64,000 nt of DNA, from contig NZ_CANLNE010000001.1 of NCBI RefSeq assembly GCF_947492555.1, positions 1,178,001-1,242,000 of the forward strand, in the 5' to 3' direction. Within the stretch, counting starts at the first letter, position 1. The number at the start of each line of letters is the position of its first letter. A model generated the notes under the pieces. It did not search any database, had not been told where the DNA came from, and saw only the letters and a list, made by a program, of their open reading frames with translations. Made by a program: the position numbers and the translations under genes. Positions 36,827-45,527 of this stretch are shown in pieces. The stretch is from an uncultured Roseobacter sp. GTDB lineage: Bacteria; Pseudomonadota; Alphaproteobacteria; Rhodobacterales; Rhodobacteraceae.

Positions 36827-37423
36827 TTAAATCGCCAGTTTCGGGTCGCCACCTTCCCAAGACCTCACCAAATCACCATCGGCGGCGCCGTGGCTCTTAA
36901 GCCGCAGAACATTATCTTTTTCAACCAAACAAAGATGCAGATCGAAAATTTTGGAAACGCACTTCGCGCTCGTAATGTTCATCGAAAGCACATGGCTTAC
37001 ATCAACACCTATGAACTTAGCTGTCTCGATAAACTTGAGGCACACAGCTGCCCTCAAGAGTTTTTCGTAGACCAGCGACATAGGTTTTTTATCATTTTCG
37101 ATCCTCGATAGGTGCGCTGGGTCTAGGTCCAGCTTGTGCGCCAAGTCTTTCGCTTTATAGCTCATACTTTTTCGCAGAAACTTGACCTCAGAGCCGTTCA
37201 GCTTCATGTCATCGCAAGCTCTAAGCACTGCGACCATAGCTATCAGCTCCATGGGGTCTTTTATGATATGCCCCTTCACCGCACCGCATTTGCCACAGTA
37301 CTTTTCGCCCACGCCTCCGTACAAAGTAACAGGAAACGGGGCACCCAGTAAATGCGATGCATCAAAGCCTACGCACTCTCTGACATGCATTTCGCTACAT
37401 TTATGTCCACTTTGATTTCCCAT
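36827..37423 (-). CDS. Zinc-ribbon/HTH regulator, antitoxin-like partner of the DUF4258-like protein
   Basis: The 198-residue protein has four N-terminal cysteines (C9, C17, and the pair C43-x2-C46 in EKYCGKCGAVKG), suggesting a metal site. A Cro/C1-type helix-turn-helix lies at about residues 80-130 (FLRKSMSYKAKDLAHKLDLD, PAHLSRIENDKKPMS). A zinc site followed by an HTH recalls the MqsA antitoxin plan. AGGTGAC precedes the ATG, and the gene begins three bases after the stop of its partner. Composition is AT-richer than the surroundings. It probably represses its own operon. Confidence 0.7.
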   Translation of the reverse strand: MGNQSGHKCSEMHVRECVGFDASHLLGAPFPVTLYGGVGEKYCGKCGAVKGHIIKDPMELIAMVAVLRACDDMKLNGSEVKFLRKSMSYKAKDLAHKLDLDPAHLSRIENDKKPMSLVYEKLLRAAVCLKFIETAKFIGVDVSHVLSMNITSAKCVSKIFDLHLCLVEKDNVLRLKSHGAADGDLVRSWEGGDPKLAI

Positions 37424-37426
37424 ATG

Positions 37427-37723
37427 TCACCTAGTTTTTTCGATAGCCACTACGCGAACCATTGACATGTCCGCATGGAAAACCCCCCTAACGATAATAT
37501 CTTTTCCATCACAGTTCCTCCCTTTTACCGTGAACTCGCAACCATTGTAGTCGCGTTCTGCGCATACAACGGTCCCGTTTCTAAGAACATCCAAAACTTC
37601 TGGCAGTGAAGTTCCGGAATGGGTCATTTGTATTTGAGCATCTAAGTCGACGTCGAGGATGCCGATGTAGTCAAAATACTCGTGCAACCATAGCTGCTCA
37701 TCTTTATATTTCGTGCGTTCCAT
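37427..37723 (-). CDS. DUF4258-like small protein, putative toxin
   Basis: The 98-residue protein has the DUF4258/MqsR-like order: IQMTHSGTSLPEVLDVLRNG, TVVCAERDYNGCEFTVKG, GKDIIVRGVF and a final MVRVVAIEKTR strand. Such proteins often form the toxin half of modules with a zinc-ribbon/HTH partner, as in MqsRA, where the toxin is an mRNA endonuclease. The ATG at 37723 has AAGGAAAG seven bases upstream. Toxicity is inferred from family and context; no catalytic residue was verified. Confidence 0.6.
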   Translation of the reverse strand: MERTKYKDEQLWLHEYFDYIGILDVDLDAQIQMTHSGTSLPEVLDVLRNGTVVCAERDYNGCEFTVKGRNCDGKDIIVRGVFHADMSMVRVVAIEKTR

Positions 37724-38310
37724 ATTTCGCTTTCCTTGCGCGAGCGATTTCAACTTTGCAGACAACTGCCCCAATAAAGTTGACTATGGATCAATTTTTC
37801 ATGTATGTCTACAAGAACTAGGCGCGATATGTAGTGTAAAGGCCTTAAGACTTTGTTGCGCAAAATCCAATGATATGAAGGATGCCCAATCTGCGATTGG
37901 GCAGCGCCCGAACCGCCCCCGTCGTGCCCAAGGCACGCCTGCGGCGTGACGCGGGCGCTTCGCGTCCACCCCTCGGTTCGAGCGCGCTGCCATACTAAAA
38001 GCATATCGTGTAGTTCTTGCTTCCCCTGGGCTCCGCCCGTGGGCGGCTAAAGAAAATCTGGACAGTGTCCAAGGCGCCGCTACCCTCCGGTTCGGACGCC
38101 TATGCCAGTCCGGAACCACATCGCACGTCGCGCGCGGTCCTGAGACGCAGCGCGCGGCGCTCAACTTAGAGACCGAATGGTCCACAATTCCGCACGTCCC
38201 CCTGTGCACCTGCGCACCTCTCTCCCCCGTTCGTGAGTTTTACATGTCGCGATACACGCGTAAAGTGTAAGCAGACGCTGCTTCGGCGCCGCTTCCCGAA
38301 AGGCATTCCC
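37724..38310. other. Gene-free stretch, about 590 bases
   Basis: No gene is recognised between the toxin-antitoxin-like module and the porin. The middle holds a REP-like GC-rich palindromic element (37884-37902 and the GC-rich bases after it). The right part should contain the porin promoter, which I could not place confidently. Confidence 0.55.
37884..37902. repeat. REP-like palindrome
   Basis: GCCCAATC-TGC-GATTGGGC is a perfect 8-bp stem with a three-base loop, followed by GC-rich sequence (CAGCGCCCGA...). No T run follows, so it is not a classic terminator. Palindromes of this look recur between genes in roseobacter genomes as far as I recall; copy number was not checked. Confidence 0.45.
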
Positions 38311-39408
38311 ATGACATGTATTCCCCGTTCCCGCATCCTCCCTGCCGCCGGGCTCCTCGCCCTTGGCCTGCCTGCAGTTGCCACCGCCCAGCAGACCGGA
38401 CCGGAGGTTGATTTCTACGGTCACATCAACCTCGGCATCATCAACGTGGACAACGGTGCCGATAGCGAAACCGCGCTCACGGATAACGACAACTCCAACA
38501 GCCGCATCGGGCTGATCTACAAGCAGGGGCTGAGCAATGGCGGCGAGTTCCGCCTGCATTTCGAGACCGCTCTGGGCTTCACCGGGTCGTCCAGCATCAA
38601 TGGGGACGACAACGGGTTGGAGCTCAACTACCGCCGGACGGAGTTGCGCAAGTTCGAGGCGATCTACCGGTCGCCCACATGGGGCACCCTGTCGTTCGGG
38701 CAAGGCAGCATTGCGACGGATGGCACGGCAGAGGCCGACTTCTCGGGCACCTCGGTGATCGCCTATTCCAGCCTTCAGGATCAAGCGGGCAGCCAGGTGT
38801 TCCAGCTTGCCGGCGGCGGCGCATCGGGGTTTGACGTGGGCGACGCTTTCAACGCCTTCGACGGCGGGCGGCGTTTCCGCATCCGCTATGACACGCCGAC
38901 CTACATGGGCTTTTCGCTGGCGGTCAGTGCGGGTGAAGAGGTTCTGACAAGCGGAAACGACGATGAGTTCTACGACATCGGCCTGAAGTATGATCAGGAC
39001 TATGGTGCCTATCAGGTGGCCGCGCGGGTCGGTCTCTCGATCCGCGATTCCGATGAGGAACTGCTGCTGGGGTCCGTTGCCGTGCTGCACAATGCCACCG
39101 GCCTGAACCTCGCCGTCGCGACCGGGCGCCAGCAGGAAGGTGATGACAGCTATGTCTACATCAAGGGCGGGATCAAGCGCGACTGGTTTGCCCTCGGAGA
39201 AACCCGCTTTTCGGTTGATTACTACTCGGGCGAGGACTTCGGCGTAACGGGGTCGGACTCCGAATCTGTCGGCATCGCCGTGGTACAGAAAGTTGATGCC
39301 TGGAACACGGAACTCTACGCCAGCTACCGGACGTTTGACTTCGACGGCACCGGCGCCAACCTGCTGGATCAGGACGTGACCTTCGTGGGGGCCCGCTGGC
39401 GGTTCTGA
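38311..39408 (+). CDS. Gram-negative porin
   Basis: The 365-residue outer-membrane protein starts with a signal peptide (AAGLLALGLPAVATAQQ) and continues as alternating beta strands, ending in GARWRF with the C-terminal phenylalanine needed for barrel assembly. Stretches such as VDFYGHINLGI, RIGLIYKQGL and WGTLSFGQGSI are typical of general porins of this order. It would allow passive entry of small hydrophilic solutes. The ATG at 38311 has AAAGG about eight bases upstream. A strong inverted repeat follows the stop. Confidence 0.9.
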   Translation: MTCIPRSRILPAAGLLALGLPAVATAQQTGPEVDFYGHINLGIINVDNGADSETALTDNDNSNSRIGLIYKQGLSNGGEFRLHFETALGFTGSSSINGDDNGLELNYRRTELRKFEAIYRSPTWGTLSFGQGSIATDGTAEADFSGTSVIAYSSLQDQAGSQVFQLAGGGASGFDVGDAFNAFDGGRRFRIRYDTPTYMGFSLAVSAGEEVLTSGNDDEFYDIGLKYDQDYGAYQVAARVGLSIRDSDEELLLGSVAVLHNATGLNLAVATGRQQEGDDSYVYIKGGIKRDWFALGETRFSVDYYSGEDFGVTGSDSESVGIAVVQKVDAWNTELYASYRTFDFDGTGANLLDQDVTFVGARWRF

Positions 39409-39454
39409 CACCGCGAATGACCGCGGGCGCACAATTGAAGTGCTCCGGAGAATA

Positions 39455-39498
39455 CGCCATAAACAGATAAATCTGGATTGAGATATCTGTTTATGGCG
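39455..39498. promoter_or_regulatory. Perfect 15-bp inverted repeat covering a start codon
   Basis: CGCCATAAACAGATA (39455-39469) and its exact complement (39484-39498) are separated by 14 bases. The right arm contains the ATG at 39493 of the lipoprotein gene. As RNA the hairpin would bury the start codon; as DNA it could be an operator. It could also end the porin message, although no T run follows. Confidence 0.65.
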
Positions 39499-39873
39499 CG
39501 TCTTTCGGTTTTCTTTTGTCTTTTGCTTGCCGTTTCCGCCTGTGGCGGGCGGGATGCGCCCCGACAACAGGCCAACGTCAGACCGCCGACACTGCCTGTT
39601 TCGGACGACGCGCCGCAGTTTGCCGCAGGTCCAATCAGTACCGCCTGTCTTGCGCACCAGCGCCCGCGCGCCACCCCGGCACGCTGTAGCTGCATCCAGG
39701 CCGCCGCCAACAACACGCTGAGCCAATCACAGCAGAAACGCAGCACGTTGTTTTTCAGCGAACCCGGCCGCCTGCAGGATGTGCGGCAATCGGATGCGCC
39801 CGCCAATGAACGGTTTTGGGAGGCATGGAAGCAGTTTGCAGAAACGGCAGAGAAACTCTGTGGGCGGGTCTGA
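39493..39873 (+). CDS. Small lipoprotein of unknown function
   Basis: The 126-residue product has a lipoprotein signal (ARLSVFFCLLLAVSAC) with a VSAC lipobox, then a conserved-looking core: GPISTACLAHQRPRATPARC, CIQAAANNTLSQSQQKRSTL and VRQSDAPANERFW. Relatives in Rhodobacterales are sometimes named arginine transporter, for which I see no support. The cysteine pattern suggests disulfides. A TTG 15 bases upstream is an alternative start; both lie in or near the inverted repeat described separately. Confidence 0.7.
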   Translation: MARLSVFFCLLLAVSACGGRDAPRQQANVRPPTLPVSDDAPQFAAGPISTACLAHQRPRATPARCSCIQAAANNTLSQSQQKRSTLFFSEPGRLQDVRQSDAPANERFWEAWKQFAETAEKLCGRV

Positions 39874-39914
39874 TACCGGCAGGTAGGTTGGGCTTCAGGC
39901 CAACTTGAGACGGA

Positions 39915-40502
39915 TCACAGGTCTCTCATCCAGAACTGCAGAGATTTGGCTATCTCTTCCGACGCACCAACATCCTTCCATGAAAAAGAGGCGATTACGC
40001 CGGGCAAAGGTTCATAGCCGCGCCGCCGCCAGAACCTGTCGAGAGGGCGGTAGTCGGCGGGACAATGGGGATGATTGGTATCTCTGATCACGGCACAAAA
40101 ACAAATCTTTCGAAATCCCAGCCGCCGCGCATGCGCTTCGCGCAAATTAAAGAAACGATGCCCTGCCCCGTGGCCACGCCAGTCTGGTAACAAGACGCTT
40201 TCGGCACAGTAAAAGACCTGTGCCAAATCGATGCCAGTCTCTTCAAAGGCCGCTGCAAAATCCGCAGCATGCTCGCTCAACGGCGCGCCGGTTGATGCCC
40301 CGACAAGACGGCCCTCGGCGAAAGCACCGACAATCAGCGCCTGATCGCTCTCTGCATAGGGTGCCAGATAGCGGCGCTCATACGCCAGATCGCCCTCATA
40401 GAGGTATGGCCAATCCCGGAAGACCTCGATCCGCAGCCGCGCCACATCATCCAGGGCGTCGGTCAGAGCGTCACCGGTCAGAACATGGAACTCCAGCGCC
40501 AC
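39915..40502 (-). CDS. GNAT family N-acetyltransferase
   Basis: The 195-residue protein has GNAT features: VARLRIEVFRDWPYLYEGDL, SDQALIVGAFAEGRLVGAST, and the acetyl-CoA-binding segment VLLPDWRGHGAGHRFFNLRE. The C-terminal PLDRFWRRRGYEPLP is typical of the last strands. It starts two bases after the NTF2-like gene and is the last member of the murA-to-GNAT block. The acceptor is unknown. Confidence 0.85.
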   Translation of the reverse strand: MALEFHVLTGDALTDALDDVARLRIEVFRDWPYLYEGDLAYERRYLAPYAESDQALIVGAFAEGRLVGASTGAPLSEHAADFAAAFEETGIDLAQVFYCAESVLLPDWRGHGAGHRFFNLREAHARRLGFRKICFCAVIRDTNHPHCPADYRPLDRFWRRRGYEPLPGVIASFSWKDVGASEEIAKSLQFWMRDL

Positions 40503-40504
40503 GA

Positions 40505-40897
40505 TCAGGAAACCTGCTTGATCCAGTCATTCAGATTGTAGCGCGTCGTGATCCGCGTGATCAGCCCGTCCGAGACATCAAAGAACGATCCGGCAGGCAG
40601 CGTGTAGCGCTGACCGTGCGCCTCGGGCAACCCCGCATCGGTCTGGAGATACCGACCGTTGACCACATATTCTGCAGCCGCCCGCCCGTGATCGGGCGCG
40701 TCGAAAATCACCATGTTCACCAGTGTCTCGTCGTAGCAGCGGCTCATATGCGCGCAGAAATCCGCAAATGCCGTCTTGCCGATGCGCACATCCCCTTCAT
40801 TCACATGGTGCGCCACATCGTCTGACAGGCAGGCCAGCATGGCCTGGATATCCTTGGCGTTGAAAGCGTCGAAGTAGATCTTAATGACATTAGACAT
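40505..40897 (-). CDS. SnoaL/NTF2-like protein (ketosteroid isomerase fold)
   Basis: The 130-residue protein has the cone-shaped NTF2-like fold signature: YFDAFNAKDIQAMLACLSDD, VRIGKTAFADFCAHMSRCY, and the closing DVSDGLITRITTRYNLNDW. Such proteins bind or isomerise small hydrophobic compounds or serve only as binding modules. It sits between a phosphatase and an acetyltransferase with gaps of nine and two bases. Confidence 0.82.
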   Translation of the reverse strand: MSNVIKIYFDAFNAKDIQAMLACLSDDVAHHVNEGDVRIGKTAFADFCAHMSRCYDETLVNMVIFDAPDHGRAAAEYVVNGRYLQTDAGLPEAHGQRYTLPAGSFFDVSDGLITRITTRYNLNDWIKQVS

Positions 40898-40906
40898 GGC
40901 AGCGCC

Positions 40907-41368
40907 TCAAATGATTTCCGTTGGGGGGCCGAACCGGTTGATCAGGCGTTCCATGATCTGATCACGCGCCTGCCGGTAGCTGGCGAGTTTCGCCTCGCGC
41001 CCTTCCCCCAGACCTGTAGGATCGAGGATCGGCCAATATTCGACCTTGAGGTGGTAAAACCGCGTCAAATCCAATGCCCGACGTTGCGAGGCGGGGCTAA
41101 GGGCGATGACAAGATCAAAGGACCCCAGATCATCGCCCCAGTTTTCCATCTCGTCGAAACTGCGGCTGCGGTGGCGGGACAGTTCGACATCCAACTCCTG
41201 GCAGACCGCGATGGAAAACCCGTCTATCTCCATATCATTGGTCACCCCGGCGGACTGCACGTAGGTGCCCGTGCCATAGAGCTTTTTCATGATCCCTTCG
41301 GCCATAGGAGAGCGCACAGCATTGTGGTCGCAACAAAACAGAACCGACCCTGGCAACTCGTCGTCCAT
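40907..41368 (-). CDS. Low-molecular-weight phosphotyrosine phosphatase family protein
   Basis: The 153-residue protein has the P-loop SVLFCCDHNAVRSPMAEG, a Cx5R motif with nucleophile C13 and R19, and a downstream DPTG that supplies the general-acid aspartate. It could act on protein phosphotyrosine or, less likely here, as an arsenate reductase. It starts directly after the UPF0262 stop. This order is typical for Rhodobacterales. Confidence 0.88.
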   Translation of the reverse strand: MDDELPGSVLFCCDHNAVRSPMAEGIMKKLYGTGTYVQSAGVTNDMEIDGFSIAVCQELDVELSRHRSRSFDEMENWGDDLGSFDLVIALSPASQRRALDLTRFYHLKVEYWPILDPTGLGEGREAKLASYRQARDQIMERLINRFGPPTEII

Positions 41369-41848
41369 TCAGCCTCCGAAATGCAGCACGCAGATCAGCG
41401 TAAAGAGACGGCGGGCGGTGTCGCTGTCCACCTCGACCTTGCCCTCCAGACGTTCCTGCAGCACCCGACTGCCTTCATTGTGGATGCCGCGCCGGGCCAT
41501 GTCGATGGTTTCAATCTGGCTCGGCGGCAGTTTCTTCACCGCCTCGAAATAGCTTTCACAAATCTGGAAGTAGTCTTTGACGACCTGCCGAAAGGGTCCG
41601 AGCGACAGATGAAATTCCGCCGCCTTTTCGGCCCCTTCGGTATTCACATCAAAGACCAGCCGCTTTTCCCGAATGGCAAGCCCCACGTGATACGGCCCGT
41701 CGGGCACCGCGCGCCCGTCGCGCTGCGGCAGCACAAAGCTGTTGTCTTCCAACAGATCGAACATCGCCACGCGACGCTCCTGTTCGATCTCGGGGGTGGC
41801 CGGGGGCAACCCGGCATCATCAAGGACGATGTGTGAAATGCGGGACAT
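41369..41848 (-). CDS. UPF0262 family protein
   Basis: The 159-residue product matches the conserved alphaproteobacterial UPF0262 family in length and in LVFDVNTEGAEKAAEFHLSL, YFEAVKKLPPSQIETIDMAR and GIHNEGSRVLQERL. No biochemical function is known to me. It is placed between hisD and the phosphatase gene, with no gap to the latter. Confidence 0.9.
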   Translation of the reverse strand: MSRISHIVLDDAGLPPATPEIEQERRVAMFDLLEDNSFVLPQRDGRAVPDGPYHVGLAIREKRLVFDVNTEGAEKAAEFHLSLGPFRQVVKDYFQICESYFEAVKKLPPSQIETIDMARRGIHNEGSRVLQERLEGKVEVDSDTARRLFTLICVLHFGG

Positions 41849-41929
41849 GATACGGATTCTTTACACGAACAAACAACTGGAGATGCTTAGCGCAGGTTCG
41901 CCGCCAAGGGCAACACGCAAGAGGCGACG

Positions 41930-43231
41930 TCAGTCATTCAGCTTCTGCAACCGCGCCGTCACCGATAACCCGTGCGCTTCAAGGCTTTCCGTCTGCGCAA
42001 GCGTTTCCGCTGCGGGACCGATGCTGCGCAGGGCGCCGGGCGTCATGCGGGCAAGCGTCGTGCGCTTCATGAAATCCAGCACCGAGAGACCGGAGGAAAA
42101 CCGGGCGGATCGGGCGGTCGGCAGCACATGGTTCGGACCACCCACGTAGTCGCCGATTGCCTCCGGTGTCCACTGACCAAGAAAAATGGCGCCCGCATGG
42201 GTGATCCGGGCACTCAATGCCTCCGGGTCCGCCACGCAAAGCTCCAGATGCTCGGGCGCGATGCGGTCGCTGAGGGAGGCCGCAGTTTCCAGATCAGGCA
42301 CCGTTATCACCGCCCCGAAATCGCGCCAGCTGGCACCTGCAATGGCACGCCGTTCCAGCGTTTCCAGCCGCGCATCCACTGCGGCCGCCACGGCCTGACC
42401 AAAAGACGCATCGGTGGTGATCAGGATCGATTGCGCGCTTTCGTCATGTTCCGCCTGGCTGAGCAGATCAAGGGCGATCCAATCAGGATCATTGTCACCA
42501 TCCGCGATCACCAGAATCTCCGAAGGCCCGGCGATCATATCGATACCGACTTTACCAAAGACGCGGCGCTTGGCAGCGGCGACAAAGGCATTGCCCGGCC
42601 CGGTGATTTTATCCACGGGCGCAATGGTTTCGGTCCCATAGGCCAGGGCCGCGACGGCCTGCGCCCCGCCGATGCGGTAAATCTCATCAACACCGGCAAG
42701 CTCTGCCGCCGCCAGCACCAGCGGGTTCAGCACGCCATCAGGCGTCGGCACCACCATGGCCAGACGCGGTACACCGGCAACCTTGGCGGGGATCGCATTC
42801 ATCAGGACCGACGATGGGTAGGATGCCAGCCCTCCCGGCACATAAAGCCCGGCAGCGGCAACCGGGGTCCACCGCCATCCGAGGGTCGCCCCGGACTCAT
42901 CCGTCCACTCCGCGTTCTCGGGACGCTGACGTTCGTGATAGGCACGGATTCGCTCTGCCGCGAGCGTCAATGCTGCCCGCTGATCGGCCGGAACACTCGC
43001 CGCAGCCTCTGTCACCTCCGCCTGCGAGATACGCAGGGTATCAGCGGTGAGTGTCAGCCGGTCGAATTTCTCGGTCAGGGCGATCACTGCGGTATCCCCG
43101 TCAGCGCGGACCTGCGCGATGATGTTCGCCACGGTGTCGTCGACGTCCGGACTGTCTTCACGCTTTGCGGTCAACAGCCTTTGAAAATCATCCTCGAAAT
43201 CGGCGTCGGTAGCGTTCAGGAACACGGGCAT
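41930..43231 (-). CDS. hisD: Histidinol dehydrogenase
   Basis: HisD catalyses the last two oxidations of histidine biosynthesis, histidinol to histidine, with NAD and zinc. The 433-residue protein shows WRWTPVAAAGLYVPGGLASY, MNAIPAKVAGVPRLAMVVPT, YRIGGAQAVAALAYGTETI, KITGPGNAFVAAAKR, AGPSEILVIAD and DLLSQAEHDESAQSIL, the full set of family landmarks. A hairpin lies just upstream. No other his genes are in the window. Confidence 0.97.
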   Translation of the reverse strand: MPVFLNATDADFEDDFQRLLTAKREDSPDVDDTVANIIAQVRADGDTAVIALTEKFDRLTLTADTLRISQAEVTEAAASVPADQRAALTLAAERIRAYHERQRPENAEWTDESGATLGWRWTPVAAAGLYVPGGLASYPSSVLMNAIPAKVAGVPRLAMVVPTPDGVLNPLVLAAAELAGVDEIYRIGGAQAVAALAYGTETIAPVDKITGPGNAFVAAAKRRVFGKVGIDMIAGPSEILVIADGDNDPDWIALDLLSQAEHDESAQSILITTDASFGQAVAAAVDARLETLERRAIAGASWRDFGAVITVPDLETAASLSDRIAPEHLELCVADPEALSARITHAGAIFLGQWTPEAIGDYVGGPNHVLPTARSARFSSGLSVLDFMKRTTLARMTPGALRSIGPAAETLAQTESLEAHGLSVTARLQKLND

Positions 43232-43253
43232 TGCAGGAACCTTTGAGGGTCAG

Positions 43254-43277
43254 GCCGAAAGCTGTTTGGCTTTCGGC
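43254..43277. other. 9-bp hairpin in the hisD leader
   Basis: GCCGAAAGC and GCTTTCGGC form a perfect stem around a six-base loop, between the DUF2948 gene and hisD. No T run follows on the coding side. It may tune read-through or RNA stability between the upstream genes and hisD. Confidence 0.5.
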
Positions 43278-43303
43278 AAATGTTTGTCTGATGTTGAAAT
43301 CCG

Positions 43304-43771
43304 TCAGGCCGGATGATCGGGCGTCTTCTTTGACGGGGCCATATAGGGTTTCGTCACATCTTTCAAAGTGACCTCCAGCGCCTCGACACTGAGACGAATG
43401 GCTCCATCGCCCGCGAGCGTGAGTTCGACATGGCCCGCCGGCGCGTCGGTTTCAGAGAACGTAACGGACAACAGCGACAAAACAGTTTCGGCATCCTTGC
43501 GGTCGATGCCGTTGCTGGCCACACCTGTGACCGTCTCGAACACCAGCAGGGATTGCACCCGTTCCGGCGCTGTCTCTCTGGCGGGTCCCTCTTCCCAGCG
43601 GAAGCGGTTCAGAAGCACCGCAAACCGGTTGGCCTGCCGGTCCCAGCGCATTTCCTGCGCCGGGAAAACCGCATCCTGGGTCAGCGCGGAAATGACCGAA
43701 AGGTCATCCACATCCATTGCGCCCAGATTGAGCGGTGCTTCGCGGCCGTCTTCAAAACGCGCGTCGGTCAT
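43304..43771 (-). CDS. DUF2948 family protein
   Basis: The 155-residue product matches the alphaproteobacterial DUF2948 family: [23 protein letters not shown]-like [29 protein letters not shown] and the C-terminal [18 protein letters not shown]. Function is unknown to me. Its start overlaps the murA stop by four bases, so it is coupled to cell-wall precursor synthesis, as usual in this order. Confidence 0.88.
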   Translation of the reverse strand: MTDARFEDGREAPLNLGAMDVDDLSVISALTQDAVFPAQEMRWDRQANRFAVLLNRFRWEEGPARETAPERVQSLLVFETVTGVASNGIDRKDAETVLSLLSVTFSETDAPAGHVELTLAGDGAIRLSVEALEVTLKDVTKPYMAPSKKTPDHPA

Positions 43772-45036
43772 GTTTCTGATATCCGTTCGATGTTTGCACC
43801 CACGCCGGAGAGCTTGGCCACCACATGCTCATACCCCCGATCAAGGTGGTAGACGCGGCCAACCCGGGTTTCACCTTCAGCGGCCAGCCCCGCCAGAATG
43901 AGCGATACCGAAGCGCGCAGATCGGTCGCCATCACAGGCGCGCCCTTGAGCTTTTCCACGCCCGTGACAGTTGCCGTACCGCCGTGCACCTCGATGTCCG
44001 CACCCATGCGCATCAACTCCGGTGCGTGCATGAACCGGTTTTCAAATATCTTTTCTTCCAGAACCGATGTGCCCTTGGCCGTGCAGAGGAGTGCCATCAT
44101 CTGCGCCTGCAGATCGGTGGGAAACCCGGGGAAAGGCTCTGTCGTAACGTCAACGGCGTAAATGCCCTCCCCGCGCCTCTTGACGGACAGGCCGCCTTTT
44201 GTTTCGGTCACGTCGATCCCGGCAGCGTCGAGTTTTTCGCAAAACGCCTCGACAAGGTTGAGCCGGCCACCCAAAAGCTCCACTTCGCCGCCACAGATTG
44301 CCGGAGCCAGCATGTAGGTACCCAGTTCGATCCGGTCCGTGACCACGGTATGTGTCGCCCCGCCCAGCCGATCGACCCCTTCGATGGTGATGATGGACGT
44401 GCCTTCTCCCGCAATGCGCGCGCCCATCGCGCGCAAACACTGAGCCAGATCAACGATTTCCGGCTCCCGTGCGGCATTGTTGATCACGGTTGTACCCTTG
44501 GCCAGTGTCGCCGCCATCAGCGCGTTCTCGGTGGCGCCAACGGAGGCGAATTCGAAGTCAACTGTACCGCCTTTCAAGCCCTTGGCCGCCTTGGCGTGCA
44601 CGTACCCGTCTTTCAGTTCAAGCTCCGCCCCCATCGCCTCAAGCGCCTTGAGGTGCAGATCGACCGGCCGCGCCCCGATGGCACAGCCGCCGGGCAGCGA
44701 CACGACCGCATGGCCCATACGCGCCAGCATAGGCCCCAACACCAGGATGGAGGCGCGCATCTTGCGCACGATATCGTAATGCGCGGTGTGGTTGTTGATG
44801 TCGTGGCTGGAGAGGGCGATCACCTGCCCGCCCTGCAAGGAAGTGACCTCTGCCCCCAAAGATTGCAAGAGCTGCGTCATCGTTTGGATATCACTGAGAC
44901 GCGGCGCATTGATTAGGGTCAGTGGCTCTTCGGTCAGTAGGGTCGCGGGCATCAGGGTGAGGCAAGCGTTTTTTGCCCCTGCAATGGGGATTTGCCCGCT
45001 CAACGGGCCGCCGCCTTTAACAAGAATGGAGTCCAT
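43768..45036 (-). CDS. murA: UDP-N-acetylglucosamine 1-carboxyvinyltransferase
   Basis: MurA transfers enolpyruvate from PEP to UDP-GlcNAc, the first committed step of peptidoglycan synthesis. The 422-residue protein begins [20 protein letters not shown], then [11 protein letters not shown]. It has the catalytic-loop cysteine C118 in [17 protein letters not shown], which is the fosfomycin target in sensitive enzymes. [14 protein letters not shown] and the C-terminal [10 protein letters not shown] are also present. The start at 45036 was chosen because the longer frame adds no homologous sequence. Confidence 0.97.
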   Translation of the reverse strand: MDSILVKGGGPLSGQIPIAGAKNACLTLMPATLLTEEPLTLINAPRLSDIQTMTQLLQSLGAEVTSLQGGQVIALSSHDINNHTAHYDIVRKMRASILVLGPMLARMGHAVVSLPGGCAIGARPVDLHLKALEAMGAELELKDGYVHAKAAKGLKGGTVDFEFASVGATENALMAATLAKGTTVINNAAREPEIVDLAQCLRAMGARIAGEGTSIITIEGVDRLGGATHTVVTDRIELGTYMLAPAICGGEVELLGGRLNLVEAFCEKLDAAGIDVTETKGGLSVKRRGEGIYAVDVTTEPFPGFPTDLQAQMMALLCTAKGTSVLEEKIFENRFMHAPELMRMGADIEVHGGTATVTGVEKLKGAPVMATDLRASVSLILAGLAAEGETRVGRVYHLDRGYEHVVAKLSGVGANIERISET

Positions 45037-45040
45037 GCGC

Positions 45041-45220
45041 TTATGCGTCCTTTTTTGGTCCGGCCAGAGCCGAAGTGCCTGTTTTTGCCCCTTGATCCTG
45101 TGCACGGGCGCGGGCTTGTGCCTTTCGCCGGGCAAGGTTCGCCTTCAGCGCTGCCTTGAGCCGATCTGCGCGCGCTTCATTCGCTTTGGCGGATTCTTTC
45201 GGGTCTGCTTTCTGTGCCAT
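45041..45220 (-). CDS. Small basic, alanine/lysine-rich protein
   Basis: This 59-residue protein ([20 protein letters not shown]..., then [20 protein letters not shown]) is rich in Ala, Lys and Arg and would form a long basic helix. Similar short proteins are common in alphaproteobacteria next to murA. Nothing indicates its partner; nucleic acid binding is possible from charge alone. It ends four bases before the murA start and probably shares its transcript. Confidence 0.65.
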   Translation of the reverse strand: MAQKADPKESAKANEARADRLKAALKANLARRKAQARARAQDQGAKTGTSALAGPKKDA

Positions 45221-45306
45221 GGCGCCTGTCTATCGCAGGTGGCACAAAGCGTCCAGATTGGGCTTGCGCCGCTGAGGGTTTGGGTCTAATCACCCCATCG
45301 ATCGGC

Positions 45307-45354
45307 GCTGCTGTAGCTCAGAGGTAGAGCACTCCCTTGGTAATGGGTGGGTCC
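45307..45354 (+). pseudogene. Broken tRNA-Thr copy (5' part only)
   Basis: The first 37 bases match the intact tRNA-Thr downstream except at two positions, up to and including the GGT anticodon loop. After that the anticodon stem loses pairing and no T arm or acceptor 3' strand follows. It is therefore a truncated copy. Confidence 0.75.
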
Positions 45355-45404
45355 ATTCCAAAATTGAGTGCTCGAACATTGAGTTAGCGGCGTGGAGGAA
45401 AAAC

Positions 45405-45426
45405 TAGTAGGGCATTAGTAGGGCAT
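45405..45426. repeat. Tandem 11-bp direct repeat beside tRNA-Thr
   Basis: TAGTAGGGCAT occurs twice with no spacer, between the broken and the intact tRNA-Thr. Short direct repeats beside a tRNA resemble arm-type integrase binding sites of att regions. No integrase gene remains in the window. Confidence 0.6.
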
Positions 45427-45452
45427 ATGCTCGCAAGCTCGAAAAATGATAG

Positions 45453-45527
<75 letters not shown>

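Noticed and set aside
38161-39726. 521-codon open frame opposite the porin gene
   Set aside because: The porin on the other strand has a signal peptide, barrel-like pattern and terminal Phe; the antisense frame has nothing recognisable.
45307-45354. Second functional tRNA-Thr
   Set aside because: Anticodon-stem pairing is lost and the T arm and 3' acceptor strand are absent.
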